64,000 nucleotides of DNA, taken from assembly GCA_018340375.1 (NCBI GenBank), contig JAFFJZ010000025.1, positions 449,501-513,500 on the forward strand, written 5' to 3'. The position numbers and the translations under genes are program-made. Below, one piece after another: positions 63,540 to 64,000 of the stretch. The DNA is from Gonatopus flavifemur. Taxonomy: Eukaryota > Arthropoda > Insecta > Hymenoptera > Dryinidae. The notes beneath the pieces are model-generated. The model saw nothing but the letters and a program-made list of their open reading frames with translations, did not search any database and was not told the DNA's origin. Each line of letters starts with the position of its first letter. Within the stretch, counting starts at the first letter, position 1.

Positions 63540-64000
63540 ACACAATTCGAAGGAGAGAGTCGTATCAGCGGTCGCCGGAGGCAGACGTATTTCGAAGTTG
63601 TCTGCTTACGAATAAACGTTTCGAGTCGTGCAGTTCAGTGTCTCGTGAAACATTTAGTGCACGCTGTTCATCAATCATTATTAGTGAAATTTAAAAGTAG
63701 CCACCTGAGTGTTGGATCTGTGATCACTCAATCTAACTACTTTCGAAATGAGTGAAGAAGATTCTTCTACTATGAAAGAATTGAAAGAAATAAGAGAAGA
63801 CATCAAAGGTTTGAAGACGAATCATTCTCAAATACGGGAAGACATCGAACTAATAAAAAACTCTCACCTTCTTGAGGACTCCAAATACCTTGATCTGGAT
63901 GAAAACATTAAAAATCTATCCAATAGAGTTTCAAAAGTTGAGAAATCTCTTTACACGAAGAATTTAATTTTATTCAAAGTAGAGGACAACGGCCAGTTGT
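63540..64000 (+). mobile_element. 5' end of a non-LTR retrotransposon, cut by the window edge
   Basis: A GC-richer leader of about 200 bp (GAAGGAGAGAGTCGTATCAG, CGGTCGCCGGAGGCAGACG, CGAGTCGTGCAGTTCAGTG) precedes an ORF1 start at 63748. CAGTTCAGTG resembles an initiator of the internal promoters of insect LINEs. The leader looks fresh, with no stop in the following frame. The exact 5' boundary is not visible. Confidence 0.55.
63748..64000 (+). CDS. ORF1 of a non-LTR retrotransposon, coiled coil (partial)
   Basis: From the ATG at 63748 the frame is open for 84 codons to the window edge. It reads MSEEDSSTMKELKEIREDIK, then a heptad-rich region (LKTNHSQIREDIELIKNSHL and NIKNLSNRVSKVEKSLYTKN) and LILFKVEDNGQL. 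Heptads of Leu, Ile and Val followed by E+.L+.KNLILF.VE are typical of LINE ORF1 proteins, in which a trimeric coiled coil precedes an RNA-binding domain. The absence of stops fits a young copy. The alternative is a host coiled-coil gene, but the NLILFKV end of the helix speaks for ORF1. Confidence 0.65.
   Translation, partial: MSEEDSSTMKELKEIREDIKGLKTNHSQIREDIELIKNSHLLEDSKYLDLDENIKNLSNRVSKVEKSLYTKNLILFKVEDNGQL

Noticed and set aside
1..64000. Polydnavirus or other integrated viral genome
   Set aside because: I saw no viral structural or replication gene and no excision motif that I could identify. The LTR elements have no envelope-like frame and fit ordinary BEL/Pao and Ty3/gypsy retrotransposons.

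Overview
The window is eukaryotic, AT-rich, and made almost entirely of transposable elements in many states of decay. The set of families (mariner, piggyBac, hAT-like and FLYWCH/MULE DNA transposons, a Crypton-type tyrosine recombinase, BEL/Pao and Ty3/gypsy LTR elements, RTE-like and other non-LTR retrotransposons, and very many hairpin MITEs) suggests an arthropod, most likely an insect. I see no host gene that I can name, so species or order cannot be fixed from this sequence alone.

Layout. 0.5-6 kb: a degenerate element with imperfect terminal inverted repeats, holding a non-LTR retrotransposon (940-4495) flanked by direct repeats of about 185 bp. 6-12 kb: a hAT transposase scrap, a mariner scrap (8.8-9.3 kb), and a 5'-truncated RTE-like LINE on the minus strand (9.4-11.1 kb) with a 10-bp target duplication. 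12.3-19.1 kb: one mariner copy split by about 5.6 kb of other repeats, including a foldback with 0.6-kb arms, a hairpin MITE, a ubiquitin-protease-like pseudogene and a 181-bp tandem array. 19.2-19.8 kb and 30.85-31.45 kb are inverted copies of an unknown repeat. 21.7-28.8 kb: a plus-strand MULE gene with an N-terminal FLYWCH-type finger and introns, broken by about seven later insertions, two of them with clear 8-bp target duplications. 32.1-35.1 kb: a decayed BEL/Pao element with a 127-bp MITE inside it. 35.1-42.8 kb: a palindromic element whose left arm was hit by a complete minus-strand Ty3/gypsy element with two LTRs and a tRNA-Lys-type primer binding site.

43.9-57.8 kb: an inverted pair of 1.2-1.35 kb elements built of tandem units of about 145 bp rich in ATGGCGG cores. 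They enclose a deleted mariner (46.3-47.5 kb), a gag/protease scrap, a Crypton-type recombinase with one premature stop (50.2-51.1 kb), and a piggyBac transposase (52.2-56.3 kb) split by a mariner that is itself split by a foldback. 59-64 kb: two fragments of a DDE-type transposase family that I could not assign to a superfamily, and at the right edge the 5' end of a further non-LTR retrotransposon whose first ORF runs off the window.

Nearly all coding sequences carry stops, frameshifts or insertions, so this looks like an old, layered insertion hot spot (for example pericentromeric or other heterochromatic DNA) and not a working gene cluster. The main value of the window is its insertion order, which several target-site duplications let one read directly, and a few poorly known protein families. 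All coordinates of decayed ends are approximate to about 10-20 bp unless a duplication fixes them.
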